DNA of 14,147 nucleotides, from assembly GCA_029258495.1 (NCBI GenBank), contig JARHYV010000341.1, positions 1 to 14,147 of the forward strand, read 5' to 3'. Made by a program: the position numbers and the translations under genes. The notes beneath the pieces are model-generated. The model worked only from the letters and a program-made list of their open reading frames with translations. It had not been told where the DNA came from and did no database searches. This DNA comes from Faecousia sp. GTDB taxonomy: Bacteria > Bacillota > Clostridia > Oscillospirales > Oscillospiraceae. Positions 13,274-14,147 of this stretch are shown here, one piece after another. Position 1 is the first letter of the stretch, and the number at the start of each line of letters is the position of its first letter.

Positions 13274-14147
13274 TCAGATGTTGTTTGCTGCATGGTAAGC
13301 CGTGCGGATCGCACTGGCGATGTCTGCCGTGCGCTCGCCGGAGCAATCGCCCACGAACTGAACAGGCACCGTCACACCGCTGACATCAAAGGAATTCTTT
13401 TTGGATCCCACAGCCATGACCACATAGTCACAGGGAATGGTGATCTCTTCATTTTTAGCAGTATCCGTTGCCAGAATTGCCTTGCCGTCCTGTGCAACCG
13501 CGTTGACACGGGTGTTGACAAACTGTTTCAGCCCGCCCTTTTCAAAATCGCTGAGGATGATGGGCAGAATGGTGGAGGACTCGCCGCTTGCGATCTTATC
13601 CATCATTTCCACAACGGAAACCTTGCAGCCATGCTCCAACAGGTACTCAGCAGTTTCGGTACCCACCAGACCGCCGCCGATCACGGCACATGTTCCGCTG
13701 ATCTGAACCTTACCGCCCAGAACATCCCATGCAGAAACCACATTCTCGCGGTCTGCGCCGGGGATGGGCAGCATCAGGTTCTGTGCGCCCACTGCTACGA
13801 TGACTGCATCCGCTGCATTCATGTCCGCAGCCGTGCAGGGGGTGTTCAGCTTGATCTGCACATTCAGCGCCGGAAGGATCTGCTCATAGTACGCAACGGA
13901 ACGCATCAGCTCAGACTTGCGTGGAGGAACGGATGCCAGAATGACCTGTCCGCCGATCCGGTCTGCAATGTCATAGATCGTTACGCAATAGCCGCGCAGC
14001 GCTGCCACACGGGCAGCCTCCAAACCGGCAATGCCGGCGCCCACGATCACGACATGCTTTTTGCCTTCGCCGGGCTTGATCGCTACGACCTCCTCCTGAC
14101 CGTTCTCGGCATTCAGGATGCACGATGCCCACTTGCGCACAGAGATA
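13274..14147 (-). CDS. FAD/NAD(P)-binding C-terminal half of an NADH:flavin oxidoreductase / 2,4-dienoyl-CoA reductase-type enzyme (5' part outside window)
   Basis: The open frame runs off the right edge, so the N-terminal old-yellow-enzyme-like FMN barrel, if present, is upstream. The first visible residues ISVRKWASC-ILNAENGQEE resemble the segment with the last Fe-S cysteine (C-x-x-N-P...G-x-E) in 2,4-dienoyl-CoA reductase-like enzymes. A FAD Rossmann motif VVIVGAGIAGLEAARVA then follows, with RIGGQV, and a second dinucleotide motif AVIGGGLVGTETAEYL. The end FVGDCSGERTADIASAI is the usual FAD-contacting GD motif. Such enzymes pass electrons from NAD(P)H through FAD and Fe-S to FMN to reduce C=C bonds of enoates, dienoyl-CoAs or bile-acid intermediates; the substrate cannot be told. 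An internal GTG at 14140 is not the start. A lone pyridine-nucleotide oxidoreductase is a less likely alternative. Confidence 0.85.
   Translation of the reverse strand, partial: ISVRKWASCILNAENGQEEVVAIKPGEGKKHVVIVGAGIAGLEAARVAALRGYCVTIYDIADRIGGQVILASVPPRKSELMRSVAYYEQILPALNVQIKLNTPCTAADMNAADAVIVAVGAQNLMLPIPGADRENVVSAWDVLGGKVQISGTCAVIGGGLVGTETAEYLLEHGCKVSVVEMMDKIASGESSTILPIILSDFEKGGLKQFVNTRVNAVAQDGKAILATDTAKNEEITIPCDYVVMAVGSKKNSFDVSGVTVPVQFVGDCSGERTADIASAIRTAYHAANNI

Noticed and set aside
1..14147. CRISPR array, insertion sequence, prophage or attachment site
   Set aside because: No repeat-spacer pattern, transposase or recombinase motif was found; the tRNA 3' ends have no duplicated copy nearby that I could see.

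Overview
The window looks like chromosomal DNA of a Gram-positive Bacillota, most likely a gut-type Clostridia (Oscillospiraceae/Ruminococcaceae-like). The pointers are an yggS(ylmE)-sepF-divIVA-ileS division cluster, a T-box leader in front of ileS, strong AGGAGG-type ribosome binding sites, Bacillota-type sigma-A promoters and many U-tailed intrinsic terminators. Genus and species cannot be told from the sequence alone. No phage, insertion sequence or CRISPR array is visible.

Left part (1-6266, all on the + strand): the 3' end of miaA (tRNA dimethylallyltransferase) is followed by hfq (RNA chaperone), an intrinsic terminator, yggS (PLP homeostasis), sepF and divIVA (cell division and pole proteins), then a complete T-box leader with an Ile ATC specifier, ileS, a terminator, a strong promoter, tRNA-Thr(TGT), tRNA-Tyr(GTA) and a terminator. 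The theme is translation and cell division. sepF-divIVA appears to have its own near-consensus promoter inside the 3' part of yggS. The ylmG and ylmH genes often found between sepF and divIVA are missing.

Middle part (6322-11523, all on the - strand): a two-component system (OmpR-type response regulator, then a histidine kinase overlapping it by ATGA) is followed, after an 82-nt gap, by an ABC ATPase and a large two-repeat FtsX-type permease (also overlapping by ATGA). The promoters before the regulator and before the ATPase share the same GATATGATAG -10 block, lack a recognisable -35, and carry 7-mers at 11-bp spacing where an OmpR/PhoB-family regulator would bind. This suggests a self-regulated sensor-transporter module, perhaps for peptide or envelope stress. 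The kinase has one membrane segment and almost no extracellular part, so the stimulus may come through the transporter.

Right part (11524-14147): an AT-rich promoter region also holds a short unexplained - strand open frame (possible gene remnant). It leads into a + strand CPA2-family Na+(K+)/H+ antiporter. Two back-to-back hairpins separate this from a convergent - strand gene running off the window end, the C-terminal FAD/NAD(P)-binding half of a 2,4-dienoyl-CoA reductase/NADH:flavin oxidoreductase-type enzyme.
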